64,000 bases of DNA from Oscillospiraceae bacterium (GCA_015063895.1 SVTG01000007.1:1-64000); one strand, 5' to 3'. Shown: positions 7,872 through 17,116, counted from the first letter of the stretch. The notes: generated by a model not told the origin, from the letters alone. Translations and numbers: made by a program.

Positions 7872-9444
7872 ACGCGTGATCTTTGTGGGCTTTGCCTTTT
7901 TCCTGATCACGGCCTTCTGGCAGGCGTACGATACCATCGTGCCTAAAATTTTAACCGATAAATTCGGTCTGGCACAAACCTGGTCGGGTGCCATTATGGC
8001 GCTTGATAACGTGTTTGCGCTGGTACTTTTGCCGATCTTCGGTGCCATTTCCGACAAGGTGAACAGCCGCTTTGGGCGCCGCACACCCTTTATTGTGATC
8101 GGTACTGTTTGCGCCGCGATCCTGCTGGTGTCGCTGTCGGTGGCCGATAGCGCGCAGCTGAAAAAGATCGAGGCCGTGTCGGGCACCGAGGGCGAGGCTT
8201 ATACGGCGTCCCTTGAGGTGCTGTGGGAGGCTAACCCGTCTGTGGCGGATTTTACGGCCGATACGATCGTGCAGGAAAAGCGCCCCTTGCAGGAGCTGAT
8301 CTCGCGTGCCGATTTTGTGGATATCCCCATGACCGTGCTTGATGAAAAGGGAGAGAGCGTGACCAATCCCGATTACAGCAATATCGTGGTGCCTGCAAGG
8401 CAGGCGTATGTCGCCGCCGTCACGGCGCGCGACAATTCCGCGCTGATCGTTTTCATGATATTGCTCTTCTTTGCGTTGATCGCTATGGGCACCTTCCGCT
8501 CGCCCGCCGTGGCACTGATGCCTGACGTGACGGTCAAGCCGCTACGCTCCAAGGCCAATGCCGTGATCAATCTGATGGGCACGGCGGGTGGCATTCTGGT
8601 CTTGCTGCTCGGTATCGTGTTCGGTACGGGCAAGGCGAAAAATGCCCTGATGAATTATACCGTGTTTTTCTCAGTAGTGGCAGGTATTATGCTGGTGGGC
8701 CTTGCCGTGTTCCTTTTCAAGGTGCGTGAGGTGCGCTGGGCTGCCGATATGGAGGCGGAAAGCGCCCGTCTTGGACTTGACCGCGAGGAGGGGGACAAGC
8801 CCGCGGCCCCTGTGCGGGCGCTGACGCGCGGCGAAAAAATATCGTTGCTTTTGATTCTTGCCTCGGTTGTGTTCTGGTTCATGGGCTACAATGCCGTGAC
8901 GAGCAAATACTCGGTATATGCCAGCACCGTGCTGAACGTGGATTATAATACCACGCTCCTGATTGCACAGGGCGCGGCGATCGCCGCCTATTTGCCCGTG
9001 GGGCTCCTTTCCGCTAAGCTTGGCAGAAAAAAGATGATCCTTGGCGGCGTAGTGATCCTCGGTGCCTCGTTCTTCTTTGCTTCCTTCCTCAGTGCCGACA
9101 GCCCCGAGACAGTCAAGCAGATCCTTATGCCCCTGCTTTTCGCGACGGCGGGTATCGGCTGGGCGACCATCAACGTCAACTCCTATCCGATGGTGGTTGA
9201 GCTGTCGCGCGGCGGTAACGTCGGTAAATATACGGGCTTTTATTATACGGCCAGCATGGCAGCACAGGTGGTGACTCCGATCCTGTCCGGTCTGTTCCTT
9301 GATTACGTCAGCTGGCGCACGCTCTTCCCGTATGCCGCGATATTCGTGGCTTTGGCGTTCCTGACAATGTTCTTCGTGCGCCACGGCGATGCCAAGCCCG
9401 AGGCGATGGCTACCGTGCTTGAGGGTGTCGGAGGTGCCGAGTAA
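7852..9444 (+). CDS. MFS transporter with a large extracytoplasmic loop
   Basis: The 530-residue membrane protein is a major facilitator resembling the GPH/SLC45-like sugar-cation symporters: DKVNSRFGRRTPFIVIG between TM2 and TM3 is the loop motif. About 12 hydrophobic segments are visible. Unusual is an insert of about 85 mostly polar residues between TM3 and TM4 (about residues 103-190), predicted to lie outside the cell. The GTG at 7852 is preferred because AAGGAG lies 7 bases upstream; the ORF is open back to another GTG at 7846. It sits between Nudix and GDPD genes, overlapping both, so is translationally coupled. Substrate unknown. Confidence 0.85.
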   Translation: MLKLNYKRVIFVGFAFFLITAFWQAYDTIVPKILTDKFGLAQTWSGAIMALDNVFALVLLPIFGAISDKVNSRFGRRTPFIVIGTVCAAILLVSLSVADSAQLKKIEAVSGTEGEAYTASLEVLWEANPSVADFTADTIVQEKRPLQELISRADFVDIPMTVLDEKGESVTNPDYSNIVVPARQAYVAAVTARDNSALIVFMILLFFALIAMGTFRSPAVALMPDVTVKPLRSKANAVINLMGTAGGILVLLLGIVFGTGKAKNALMNYTVFFSVVAGIMLVGLAVFLFKVREVRWAADMEAESARLGLDREEGDKPAAPVRALTRGEKISLLLILASVVFWFMGYNAVTSKYSVYASTVLNVDYNTTLLIAQGAAIAAYLPVGLLSAKLGRKKMILGGVVILGASFFFASFLSADSPETVKQILMPLLFATAGIGWATINVNSYPMVVELSRGGNVGKYTGFYYTASMAAQVVTPILSGLFLDYVSWRTLFPYAAIFVALAFLTMFFVRHGDAKPEAMATVLEGVGGAE

Positions 9445-10304
9445 TGCCCCCCGTTGTAACGGTGCTTGTTTGTTGCGGTGCGGCACTGCTTGTTCTGCTT
9501 GCCCTGTGGTTGTTTTTGATCGCGCCGCGCGCCCGTCGCGCGGCAGTGAAGCCCTTTTTGCGCGGTTACGCGCACCGCGGACTTTGGGGGCAGGGTGTGC
9601 CCGAAAATTCGCTCACGGCCTTTCGTCTTGCTGCCGAGCAGGGATTTGCCATTGAGCTTGACGTGCAGCTTTCAAGCGACGGTGAGGTGATGGTCTTTCA
9701 CGATTATACTCTCACACGTATGTGTAAAACCGAGCAAAAATTAGCCGATCTCAGCGCGGCTGACCTTGGTGCGCTGAAGCTTGACGGTACCGATGAAGGG
9801 ATCCCTACCTTAAGGGAGGTGCTGACGGTGGTGGCAGGACGCGTGCCGCTTCTGATCGAGCTGAAGGGGGAAAACGGAAACGTATCACTTTGTCCGCGTG
9901 TTGCTGCCGCCCTTGAGGGTTATGAGGGGGAATGGTGCGTGGAAAGCTTTAATCCGCTTCTTTTGCGCTGGTTCAAAAAGCACCGTCCCGACGTGGTGCG
10001 GGGGCTGCTTTCCACCGATCTGATCAAAGAAAAGAAAAGCGGCTCACGTATCTTGAATTTTGCGCTTTCCGCATTGCTGCTGACCTTTCTTTGCCGCCCG
10101 CAATTTCACGCGTGGGATCAAAAATATCCGCGCCGTGCGGCACTGCGGTGCGGCCTTGTGCTCTTTGGCGCGGCCTCGTTTGTCTATACCGTGAAAAGCG
10201 AGCAGGCGTACCGTGCGCATCTGGCAAAAGAGCAATACCCCATCTTTGATGGATTTGTACCCGCAGGGCTTGTGGGTTCGGCTCCCGTGCGGCTACCAAA
10301 ATAA
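9444..10304 (+). CDS. Glycerophosphodiester phosphodiesterase family protein, membrane anchored
   Basis: This 286-residue protein starts with one transmembrane segment (about residues 5-25), then a GDPD TIM barrel. Catalytic features: AHRGLWGQGVPENS with the first His, ELDVQLSSDG with the metal-binding Glu/Asp, and FHDYTLTR with the second His. The family hydrolyses glycerophosphodiesters to glycerol 3-phosphate and an alcohol. A hydrophobic stretch near residues 195-235 (LNFALSALLLTFLC and GLVLFGAASFVYTV) is within the barrel region and typical of this clostridial subgroup. The ATG overlaps the MFS stop codon (TAATG). A strong terminator follows. Confidence 0.88.
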   Translation: MPPVVTVLVCCGAALLVLLALWLFLIAPRARRAAVKPFLRGYAHRGLWGQGVPENSLTAFRLAAEQGFAIELDVQLSSDGEVMVFHDYTLTRMCKTEQKLADLSAADLGALKLDGTDEGIPTLREVLTVVAGRVPLLIELKGENGNVSLCPRVAAALEGYEGEWCVESFNPLLLRWFKKHRPDVVRGLLSTDLIKEKKSGSRILNFALSALLLTFLCRPQFHAWDQKYPRRAALRCGLVLFGAASFVYTVKSEQAYRAHLAKEQYPIFDGFVPAGLVGSAPVRLPK

Positions 10305-10306
10305 TT

Positions 10307-10346
10307 AAAAAGGGTGTGCGACGCAGTGCGTCGCACACCCTTTTTT
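10307..10346. terminator. Bidirectional terminator between convergent units
   Basis: AGGGTGTGCGACGCA pairs with TGCGTCGCACACCCT, with an A run on the left and a T run on the right. It can end the Nudix-MFS-GDPD transcript and the leftward ABC efflux transcript. Confidence 0.93.
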
Positions 10347-10420
10347 GTTGGTATAACGGGGGATCTGTTATCGCCCACTTTTGCGCCGAGGCATTTGGCT
10401 TTTCAGGTGCCTGATGCTTT

Positions 10421-11629
10421 TTACGTGGCGCGCAATGCCTCAATGGGATTCATTTTCGCGGCACGTCTGGCGGGCAACAGACCGAAGATCACGCCAACGG
10501 CCAGCGAGAAGAGCAGGGCGAGAGCGGCTGTGGCGGGATTGAAGCTGAAGGTGTAACCGATCAGCAGCGAGGCGACATACGAGGCGCCAAGACCCAAAAG
10601 CACACCGATAAGACCGCCGAACAGGCTGATGATCATGGCCTCTATGAGGAATTGCAGCAAAATAACCGCAGGACGTGCGCCAAGTGCCTTACGTAAACCG
10701 ATCTCGGCGGTACGCTCGGATACGGTCACAAGCATCATATTCATGATGCCGATACCGCCCACCACCAGAGCAATGACGGCAATGCCGGCCAGCATACCGA
10801 GCACCAGGTCGGTGATGGTCAGCACCATATCAAGGACCTCCTCCTGGTTGACAACGCGGTAGGTGTCCTTGTCGTTTGAGTTGAGTAATTGAGCGCAGAG
10901 ATTTTCAATGCGCTCGATCACCTCGTCAGCATTAGCGCCTGAGGAGATGACAACGTCAAAGCTGCTGGGCAGACCCATCGCAAAGGTTTGCGAGGCGGTG
11001 GTGTAGGGTACGATCACGGCGTTATTGCCCGATACGTCAATTCCCACCAATTTATTCATAACGCCAACAACGGTGCAGGGGGAATTGTTGATCATCAGGA
11101 CCTCGCCAATGGGCGCGTAGTTGCCGTAGTGGCGTTGCCAGAAGTCGTAACCGAGCACGCACACACTCGTGCGATGCGCCACGTCATCGGCGCTGATGCT
11201 GCGCCCGTACAGCAGGCCTGCGTTTTTGGTATAGGTGGAGAAGTAAAAGTCGTTGACGCCCATGATACGGCGTTGCGTCGTGTAGGGGCCGTCGTAGTTG
11301 CTTTGGGTAAGGTCGGGTAGTAGGGTGACTGCACGGGAGGAGGAAAGCTGCGGTGCTATACCGTCAACACCCTCAAGGGCGGCAAAGCGTGCCATCTCCT
11401 CGTCGGTAAAGCCTGCCTTTACCGTGGTGTTTTCCAGTGTTACGGTGGCGCGGTTGCCGCCAAGACCTGACAGCTGATCGATCACCGAATCGGTCACACC
11501 GCGCCCGATCGTCAGAAGTGCGAGGATCGAGGTGATGCCGATGATGACGCCAAGCATCGTGAGAAACGTGCGCATGGCATTGGCACGCAGATTAGAAAAG
11601 CTCATGCGAATGGTGCTGAACAAGAACAT
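10421..11629 (-). CDS. ABC transporter permease, MacB/FtsX type
   Basis: The 402-residue permease has an N-terminal transmembrane helix (about residues 15-40, followed by the NAMRTFLTMLGVIIGI segment), a large MacB-type extracytoplasmic domain (about 45-260) and a C-terminal FtsX domain with three helices, including AVIALVVGGIGIMNMMLVTVSERTAEIGLRKA-like text. Such proteins use ATP hydrolysis to drive mechanotransmission and export of peptides, antibiotics or lipids. It is the last gene of a leftward adaptor-ATPase-permease operon, starting 12 bases after the ATPase stop. Cargo unknown. Confidence 0.92.
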   Translation of the reverse strand: MFLFSTIRMSFSNLRANAMRTFLTMLGVIIGITSILALLTIGRGVTDSVIDQLSGLGGNRATVTLENTTVKAGFTDEEMARFAALEGVDGIAPQLSSSRAVTLLPDLTQSNYDGPYTTQRRIMGVNDFYFSTYTKNAGLLYGRSISADDVAHRTSVCVLGYDFWQRHYGNYAPIGEVLMINNSPCTVVGVMNKLVGIDVSGNNAVIVPYTTASQTFAMGLPSSFDVVISSGANADEVIERIENLCAQLLNSNDKDTYRVVNQEEVLDMVLTITDLVLGMLAGIAVIALVVGGIGIMNMMLVTVSERTAEIGLRKALGARPAVILLQFLIEAMIISLFGGLIGVLLGLGASYVASLLIGYTFSFNPATAALALLFSLAVGVIFGLLPARRAAKMNPIEALRAT

Positions 11630-11641
11630 ACTTTCACCCCC

Positions 11642-12352
11642 TTATTCGCCGTACAGCGCGTGGTATTCCTCGGCGCTGTAAAGATGACCGTCAAGGATGT
11701 ATACGATGCGCGAGGCGCACGAGGCCACCTTGTGGTCGTGTGTGATCATCACGATGGTGATGCCCTCTTCGTTCAGGGATTTGAAAATATCCATAATTTG
11801 TGCACCCGTGGTGCGGTCAAGGGCACCCGTTGGCTCGTCGGCAAGCAAAATGCGGGGACGCGTGACCAACGCACGTGCGATCGCCACACGCTGCTGCTGA
11901 CCGCCCGAAAGCTGACGGGGGAGGTTGTGCGCCTTGTCGGCAAGCCCTACGCGCTCAAGCTCTGCCATGGCGCGTGTGAGGCGCTGTGCGCGCGGCACCT
12001 TGGCGTAGATGAGAGGGAGCATTACGTTTTCCAGCGCCGAGATACGCGGCAGGAGCTGAAAGCTCTGAAACACAAACCCGATATCGCGGTTGCGGATACG
12101 TGCCATGTCGCGCTCACGCAGGCCTACTACGTTATGGCGCCCGATGGTATACGTGCCGCTGTCGGCAACGTCAAGACAGCCGATAATGTTCATCAGGGTG
12201 GATTTGCCCGACCCCGAGGGGCCGAGGATCGATACGAACTCTCCCGCATCCACCGAAAGGGTGATATCGTGGAGCACGGGAAAGAGCACGTCACCCATGA
12301 CGTAGGTCTTCTGAATGCCCTCAAGTGAGAGCAGGTGTCGGTTATTTTCCAT
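11642..12352 (-). CDS. ABC transporter ATP-binding protein, MacB/LolD type
   Basis: The 236-residue ATPase has Walker A GPSGSGKST (residues 44-52), the signature LSGGQ (148-152) and Walker B ILLADEP (168-174), with D-loop and H-loop following. It belongs to the MacB/LolD/FtsE-like clade that works with FtsX-type permeases. The ATG overlaps the stop of the upstream adaptor gene (TAATG) with no good ribosome binding site, so translation is probably coupled. Neighbours are the adaptor and permease of the same tripartite system. Confidence 0.95.
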   Translation of the reverse strand: MENNRHLLSLEGIQKTYVMGDVLFPVLHDITLSVDAGEFVSILGPSGSGKSTLMNIIGCLDVADSGTYTIGRHNVVGLRERDMARIRNRDIGFVFQSFQLLPRISALENVMLPLIYAKVPRAQRLTRAMAELERVGLADKAHNLPRQLSGGQQQRVAIARALVTRPRILLADEPTGALDRTTGAQIMDIFKSLNEEGITIVMITHDHKVASCASRIVYILDGHLYSAEEYHALYGE

Positions 12353-13692
12353 TAAAACAGCGAGTCGATCAGAGTAGAGTCGGCAATATAACGCAAAACG
12401 TCACCCTCATTTAGCGTGTAGCCGTCAGCCGCGACCACCGCGGCGTCGGTGCCTGTTGACAGCGTGATCTTGATATACACGCGTTTTTCCTTCTTGTCTG
12501 CATCAAGCACAGCCACGTAGGGGCGCTTGGCATCGTCGTAATAAATGCATTTGGTGGGTACGATCAGAGTGTTTTGTACAACGGTCTTTTGCGCGGCAAC
12601 GATCGCCGAATAGCCCTCAAGGATCTCCTCCTCGGTGAGATTGTCCGACAGGTCAAGCCCCAGATACGCTACGTTGTTATCACTTAAAAAGGCGTCGTAA
12701 TAGGTATAGCTGTCAAGGGTGGTGCCGTCGGGGTTGGTAATGATATCGGGGAATACCAGACGGGCAAGGAGCGTGAAATAAGCGACGCCCGATACGGTCT
12801 TGCCCTGCTCAATGGTAATGATCTCGGAGATCATCATGCGCCCTGCCAAGGCGTTGATGCTGACCGACGCATAAACGCGCTCGTCATTTTGCAAACGGGC
12901 GTGAATGCTGGCGACGTCATACTCTGACAGCGCAAAGGAAACAAAGAGCTCGCTGTACGACAGCGTGAAAAGGTTGTTGTCAAGCAAAAGCACGTCGCCC
13001 TTTTGCCAGGTGAGATGCGAGATGGTGAACTCAATGGCATCCACGTGCTCGAGCTCGTTTAAGATGAGCGTGCCGAGGCGCGTGCTGGTGATGGTCTTCG
13101 CGGCAGCGGTGTCCTCGCGCCAGAAATCGTCGGGGAAGGCGGAGGGGTCAACGTTGGAAAAGCCCTCGCGGAGCAGAAGCGATACGACGTATTCCTTGAC
13201 GTTCTCGGCGTCGGTGGTGCCCATGGAAACCTCCACCGCCCAGCGATCGCTTGCTTTTTCCCAGTCAAAATAGATCGGAACCAGCGTGATAATATTTTTG
13301 GCTGCGTCCTCGGTAGAAAAGGTCGTTTTCTTACCGATCATCGTTTCGTCGATCCAGCTGACGCGGTAAAGGATCGGCCCCTGGCTGCCCTCGGACAGCA
13401 GCTTGATGAGATTGACGGTATAATTGTTTTCGGTAATTTCCGAGAGCTTGTCGGCATTTTCAAGCACCAGGGCGGCCAACGGCACCTCGGTATCAAAGGC
13501 CATATTGGTGATATTGCCCGTTGAAGAGAGGTTGCTTGAAAGCGAGGCACGTACTACGGTAGCCTCGGCAAAGGTGCCCTTTTGGTTTTTGTTTGAAAAA
13601 TACACGATAAGAATAGCGGCCACGGCGATCAGCACTACCGCCAGCACGACGTAAAGCAGACGTACGCGCAGGATCTTTTTTCTACGTATCAT
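12352..13692 (-). CDS. Periplasmic-adaptor-like (membrane fusion) subunit of the ABC efflux system
   Basis: This 446-residue protein has a short basic N terminus, a membrane anchor at about residues 8-30, and an extracellular part beginning EATVVRASLSSNLSSTGNI, as in RND/MacA-type adaptors. Its C terminus (IVPTKCIYYDDAKRPYVAVLD.. NEGDVLRYIADS) matches the adaptor beta-barrel/membrane-proximal end. A classical lipoyl hairpin is not obvious and the middle 250 residues are divergent. The ATG at 13692 follows CAGGAGGGC; a longer frame to 13743 overlaps the promoter. First gene of the operon with the MacB-like ATPase and permease. Confidence 0.75.
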   Translation of the reverse strand: MIRRKKILRVRLLYVVLAVVLIAVAAILIVYFSNKNQKGTFAEATVVRASLSSNLSSTGNITNMAFDTEVPLAALVLENADKLSEITENNYTVNLIKLLSEGSQGPILYRVSWIDETMIGKKTTFSTEDAAKNIITLVPIYFDWEKASDRWAVEVSMGTTDAENVKEYVVSLLLREGFSNVDPSAFPDDFWREDTAAAKTITSTRLGTLILNELEHVDAIEFTISHLTWQKGDVLLLDNNLFTLSYSELFVSFALSEYDVASIHARLQNDERVYASVSINALAGRMMISEIITIEQGKTVSGVAYFTLLARLVFPDIITNPDGTTLDSYTYYDAFLSDNNVAYLGLDLSDNLTEEEILEGYSAIVAAQKTVVQNTLIVPTKCIYYDDAKRPYVAVLDADKKEKRVYIKITLSTGTDAAVVAADGYTLNEGDVLRYIADSTLIDSLF

Positions 13693-13723
13693 AAGCCCTC
13701 CTGTGATGGGTTTCTTGTACAAC

Positions 13724-13753
13724 ATTATAAAATATCTTAGCATATTTAGTCAA
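13724..13753 (-). promoter_or_regulatory. Promoter of the ABC efflux operon
   Basis: Read leftwards: TTGACT (13748-13753) and TATAAT (13724-13729) with an 18 bp spacer, about 30 bases before the adaptor start codon. Confidence 0.75.
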
Positions 13754-13783
13754 GAGGGTGTAAAAATTTCAGAAAATCAACAC

Positions 13784-13857
13784 AAAACGCACACGGTGGG
13801 GTCTTAGCACGTCATCCGTAACGGAGAACGCGCCAAAGCCTTACCGTGTGCGCTTTT
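13784..13857 (-). terminator. Long-loop inverted repeat, likely dapB terminator
   Basis: Leftward transcripts leaving dapB carry AAAAGCGCACACGGTAAGG, a loop of about 37 bases, and the near complement ending in CGTGTGCGTTTT. The stem is about 14 bp with a bulge and is followed by a T-rich run, so it can serve as a terminator between dapB and the ABC operon. Confidence 0.6.
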
Positions 13858-13875
13858 GGTGATAATCGGTATGCG

Positions 13876-14634
13876 TTAAAGGTTGTTTACGACGTCGTCC
13901 ATATTGTAAAATCCGGGTGCGCGGCCGACCATAAAGTGCGCAGCACGCAGGGCGCCCGTGGCAAACACCTCGCGGGAGGTCGCGCTGTGTGCCAGAGTAA
14001 TGACCTCGTCCTTGCCGCAGAACAGCACCTCGTGCTCGCCCACGATCGTGCCGCCGCGAACGGCAGAAATGCCGATCTCACCGCGCTCGCGTGCGCGGCG
14101 CTCGCTGTGACGCTCATATACGTAGGGGTGGGGGGTGTCGGCATCAGCCTCCTTGATGCAGTCTGCCAGCATCAGGGCAGTGCCGCTGGGGGCATCTAAC
14201 TTCTTATTGTGGTGCTTTTCGATGATCTCTACGTCAAAATCCGCCCCGAGGGTCGCGGCGGCGCGGCGGCACAGGGCCATCAGTAAATTGATGCCAAGCG
14301 ACATGTTGCGCGAGAAGAATACGGGCACGCGCGCAGCGGCCTCGCGCATCTCGGCAAGCTCCTCCTCCGTGTGGCCCGTGGTGCAGACCACCAGCGGTGT
14401 TCCCGTGCGCTCGGCATAGGCAAGCAGGGAAGAAAGTGCCGAATGGTGCGAGAAATCCACGATCACGTCGGCCTTCCCTTCAAATTCCTCAGGGGAGGTA
14501 TAAACGGGGTAGGAGCCCGCTTCCGTGGGGTGAATATCCACACCCGCCACGATGCGGTCACCTGCGGCGGAGGCTGCGGCGCTGAGCGCCGCGCCCATTC
14601 TGCCGCCGCAGCCGCAAAGCAGAATATTTAGCAT
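13876..14634 (-). CDS. dapB: 4-hydroxy-tetrahydrodipicolinate reductase
   Basis: DapB (252 residues) reduces the product of DapA with NAD(P)H to tetrahydrodipicolinate, the second dedicated step of lysine and diaminopimelate synthesis. The N-terminal GCGGRMGAAL dinucleotide loop, the catalytic EKHHNKKLDAPSGTA segment near residue 146 with the HH pair and Lys, and the C-terminal FATGALRAAHFMVGR segment are all present. It follows dapA by 20 bases and shares the lysine riboswitch upstream of dapA. Confidence 0.98.
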   Translation of the reverse strand: MLNILLCGCGGRMGAALSAAASAAGDRIVAGVDIHPTEAGSYPVYTSPEEFEGKADVIVDFSHHSALSSLLAYAERTGTPLVVCTTGHTEEELAEMREAAARVPVFFSRNMSLGINLLMALCRRAAATLGADFDVEIIEKHHNKKLDAPSGTALMLADCIKEADADTPHPYVYERHSERRARERGEIGISAVRGGTIVGEHEVLFCGKDEVITLAHSATSREVFATGALRAAHFMVGRAPGFYNMDDVVNNL

Positions 14635-14654
14635 ATTTAAACTTCCTTTCGGGA

Positions 14655-15548
14655 TCAGATAAGGCCGTAGGCCTGCATGACGCGGATCAGCTTTTCACGG
14701 TTTTCGGGCTCCATCTCGCACAGGGGCAGGCGGAGCTCGCCGTTGCAAAGCCCCATCAGACCGCAAGCAGTCTTGACGGGAATGGGGTTGACCTCACAGA
14801 ACAGCGTGTTGATCAGCTTGAGATATTTGAGCTGCATGTCAGCGCCTGTCTTGAAGTCGCCGGCAAGGCAAGCGGCGCAAAGGTCGTGCGTCTGTTTCGG
14901 CAGAATGTTCGATACCACCGAAATGACACCCTTGCCGCCGAGCGACATGATCGGCACGATCTGGTCGTCGTTGCCCGAATAAACGTCAAGGCTGTCACCG
15001 CATTCGTCAAGGAGCTGTGCGATGGCGGAAAGGTTGCCCGAGGCCTCCTTGGCGGCCACGATGCGCTCATGCTTGGCTACCTCGCGGTACACCGAGATCG
15101 GGATATTGACGCCCGTGCGCGAGGGGACGTTATAAAGAATGATGGGCTTGTTGGTGGCGTCTGCCGTATGAAGGAAGTTTTGGATCAGACCCTTGGGGGT
15201 TGCCTTGTTGTAGTAGGGGGTCACGATCAGCAGCGCGTCATAGCCGACGTCGCAGGCGTAGCGCGAGAGCTCGATGCCGTAGGCCGTGTCGTTACTGCCT
15301 GTGCCCGCAATGATCGGCACGCGTCCGTCGACCTTTTCGGCGGCATAGCGCAGCAGCTCGCAGTGCTCCTCGTGCGAGAGGGTAGAGGCCTCGCCCGTGG
15401 TGCCTGCAATGACCAGTGCGTCAATGCCTGCGGCAATTTGCTGTTCGATGTGTGTACCCATCGTGTCAAGATCCATTACGCCGTTCTTGAAGGGGGTGAT
15501 GATGGCTGTGGCAGCGCCTGTGAAAATGGTGGGTTTGAGTTTGCTCAT
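14655..15548 (-). CDS. dapA: 4-hydroxy-tetrahydrodipicolinate synthase
   Basis: DapA (297 residues) condenses pyruvate with aspartate semialdehyde. Its catalytic lysine is Lys167 in IVAAKEASG; Tyr139 (ILYNVPSRTG) and the TTGE motif (50-53) line the active site. The start at 15548 is chosen because AAAGGAAAGAG precedes it; the reading frame extends 29 codons further up but would run into the riboswitch terminator hairpin. First gene of the dapA-dapB unit, controlled by the lysine riboswitch at 15655-15816. Confidence 0.98.
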   Translation of the reverse strand: MSKLKPTIFTGAATAIITPFKNGVMDLDTMGTHIEQQIAAGIDALVIAGTTGEASTLSHEEHCELLRYAAEKVDGRVPIIAGTGSNDTAYGIELSRYACDVGYDALLIVTPYYNKATPKGLIQNFLHTADATNKPIILYNVPSRTGVNIPISVYREVAKHERIVAAKEASGNLSAIAQLLDECGDSLDVYSGNDDQIVPIMSLGGKGVISVVSNILPKQTHDLCAACLAGDFKTGADMQLKYLKLINTLFCEVNPIPVKTACGLMGLCNGELRLPLCEMEPENREKLIRVMQAYGLI

Positions 15549-15575
15549 AGCTCTTTCCTTTCTGTGGGAAAAACA

Positions 15576-15607
15576 CAAAAAATAAAAAAACTGGTTGAAA
15601 ACCAGCT
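15576..15607 (-). terminator. Riboswitch-controlled terminator before dapA
   Basis: Read leftwards, CTGGTT-TTC-AACCAG is followed by seven T and further T-rich sequence (15576-15590). It sits between the lysine aptamer and the dapA start codon, where the expression platform of a lysine riboswitch is expected. Confidence 0.85.
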
Positions 15608-15654
15608 GTATTTGTACTATAATAAGATAAGACACCGCTTATCGCACATATACA

Positions 15655-15816
15655 GATAGCTCTCCATCAAAGTTTGACGACAGTTCCACAGCTCTGAACC
15701 GTGCGAACCAGCAAGCCACGTGCCGCCGTGACTCACTTCGGCACGCCACGCTCCCGGTAAGGCTCAAGCGGCCGCGGCGGCCTTGCCCCTCCGAGGTCGC
15801 AGCATGCGCCTCTATC
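15655..15816 (-). ncRNA. Lysine riboswitch (L box) upstream of dapA-dapB
   Basis: Leftward RNA begins GATAGAGGCGC and ends TGGAGAGCTATC, the pairing P1 ends of the L box. Between them are the diagnostic elements GGGAGCG, TGCCGAAGTGAG, TTGCTGG and GGAACTGTC in the right order. Length is 162 nt, close to the family's usual 170-180. Lysine binding is expected to stabilise P1, expose the downstream terminator hairpin and shut off dapA-dapB. This was identified by eye; a covariance search would confirm it. Confidence 0.93.
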
Positions 15817-15856
15817 ATTATATTATGTTTTTCCGACCTGTTTGGTCTTCTTTTTC

Positions 15857-15885
15857 ATATTAGCACAATCGTGCACGCTTGTCAA
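15857..15885 (-). promoter_or_regulatory. Promoter of the lysine riboswitch-dapAB transcript
   Basis: Read leftwards: TTGACA (15880-15885), 17 bp, TAATAT (15857-15862). The expected start lies about 35 bases before the aptamer. Confidence 0.75.
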
Positions 15886-15928
15886 CGATTTTTTGAAAAT
15901 TCTCTTGAATCTCATCGAAAGGGTACGT

Positions 15929-17008
15929 ATGTCCGAAGTTATTGTAAACGAAAAGGTGAAAACAAACCTTGCCACCAAAGATTTTTACTACGATCTGCCT
16001 GAAAGGCTGATCGCACAGCACCCGCTCGCAAGACGCGATGCCTCGCGCCTGATGGTGCTTGACCGCGCCGCGGGCACGCTTGAGCACCGCCATTTTTACG
16101 ATATCGTGGACTATCTTCGCGAGGGTGACGTGCTGGTGATCAATGACTCCAAGGTCATTCCGGCCCGCCTTTACGGTTACGCAGAGGGACGTCCTGAGGC
16201 AAAGATCGAGCTGCTGCTGCTCCGCCAGCGCGCGCTGGATACGTGGGAAACGCTGGTAAAACCGGGCAAGCGTGCACGTGTGGGTGCGCGACTCGTGTTT
16301 GGTGACGGGCTTCTGACGGCGACCGTAAGGGAGATCGTGGCGGAGGGCAACCGTCTGATCGAATTTGAATATGACCGTGAACGGTATGAGAATATTTACA
16401 GCATTTTGCACGAGATCGGTATGATGCCGTTGCCACCGTATATTACCGAGCGTTTGGAGGATAAGAGCCGTTATCAGACGGTGTATGCGCGTGAGGAGGG
16501 GTCTGCTGCCGCTCCGACGGCAGGGCTGCATTTTACCCCCGAATTGCTGGCGCGTGTGCGTGAGAAGGGCGTGGCGATCGCGCCGGTGATGCTGCACGTG
16601 GGGCTTGGTACCTTCCGCCCTGTCAAGGTAGAAAAGCTTGATGAGCACGTTATGCACACCGAATATATTTCGGTGAGTGAAGAGAGCGCCCGTCTGATCA
16701 ATGAGCGCCGCGCCGCCGGCGGGCGCGTGATCGCTGTGGGCACCACCTCCTGCCGCACCCTGGAAAGTGTGACGGACGAAGCGGGAATTGTGCACCCCGT
16801 GTGTGGGGATACGGGTATTTTTATCTACCCCGGGTACCGCTTTAAGGCGGTGGACGCGCTGATCACAAACTTTCATTTACCCGAAAGCACGCTTGTGATG
16901 CTGGTATCCGCCTTTTATGACCGCGAAGCGGTTTTGAATGCCTATAAAACGGCGGTGAAGGAGGAGTATAGATTTTTCTCCTTCGGCGATGCGATGCTGA
17001 TTGTATAA
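15929..17008 (+). CDS. queA: tRNA preQ1(34) S-adenosylmethionine ribosyltransferase-isomerase
   Basis: QueA (359 residues) transfers and isomerises the ribosyl part of S-adenosylmethionine onto preQ1 at tRNA position 34, giving epoxyqueuosine. The N-terminal [15 protein letters not shown] and [11 protein letters not shown] segments, [23 protein letters not shown] and the C-terminal [16 protein letters not shown] are family hallmarks. The ATG at 15929 has GAAAGGG upstream; the longer frame starting at 15842 overlaps the divergent dapA promoter. No other queuosine gene is adjacent, so this is a stand-alone copy, which is common. Confidence 0.98.
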   Translation: MSEVIVNEKVKTNLATKDFYYDLPERLIAQHPLARRDASRLMVLDRAAGTLEHRHFYDIVDYLREGDVLVINDSKVIPARLYGYAEGRPEAKIELLLLRQRALDTWETLVKPGKRARVGARLVFGDGLLTATVREIVAEGNRLIEFEYDRERYENIYSILHEIGMMPLPPYITERLEDKSRYQTVYAREEGSAAAPTAGLHFTPELLARVREKGVAIAPVMLHVGLGTFRPVKVEKLDEHVMHTEYISVSEESARLINERRAAGGRVIAVGTTSCRTLESVTDEAGIVHPVCGDTGIFIYPGYRFKAVDALITNFHLPESTLVMLVSAFYDREAVLNAYKTAVKEEYRFFSFGDAMLIV

Positions 17009-17116
17009 ATCGCCGTATGCTTCGTTGTCGGGCGACTCGCTCAAATCGCCGTAGGTAACTACGGCTTCATCTCGCTCGCGCCCTTACGCCTTGCCTACGA
17101 CGATTTCTCCTAATGT
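17009..17116. other. Gap after queA with inverted repeats
   Basis: The text ATCGCCGTA occurs twice (about 17009 and 17045) and GCCGTAGGTAACTACGGC (about 17048-17065) forms a 7 bp hairpin. A further related element GCCTACGACGAT lies near 17094. The hairpin could terminate queA but has no T run. Confidence 0.4.
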
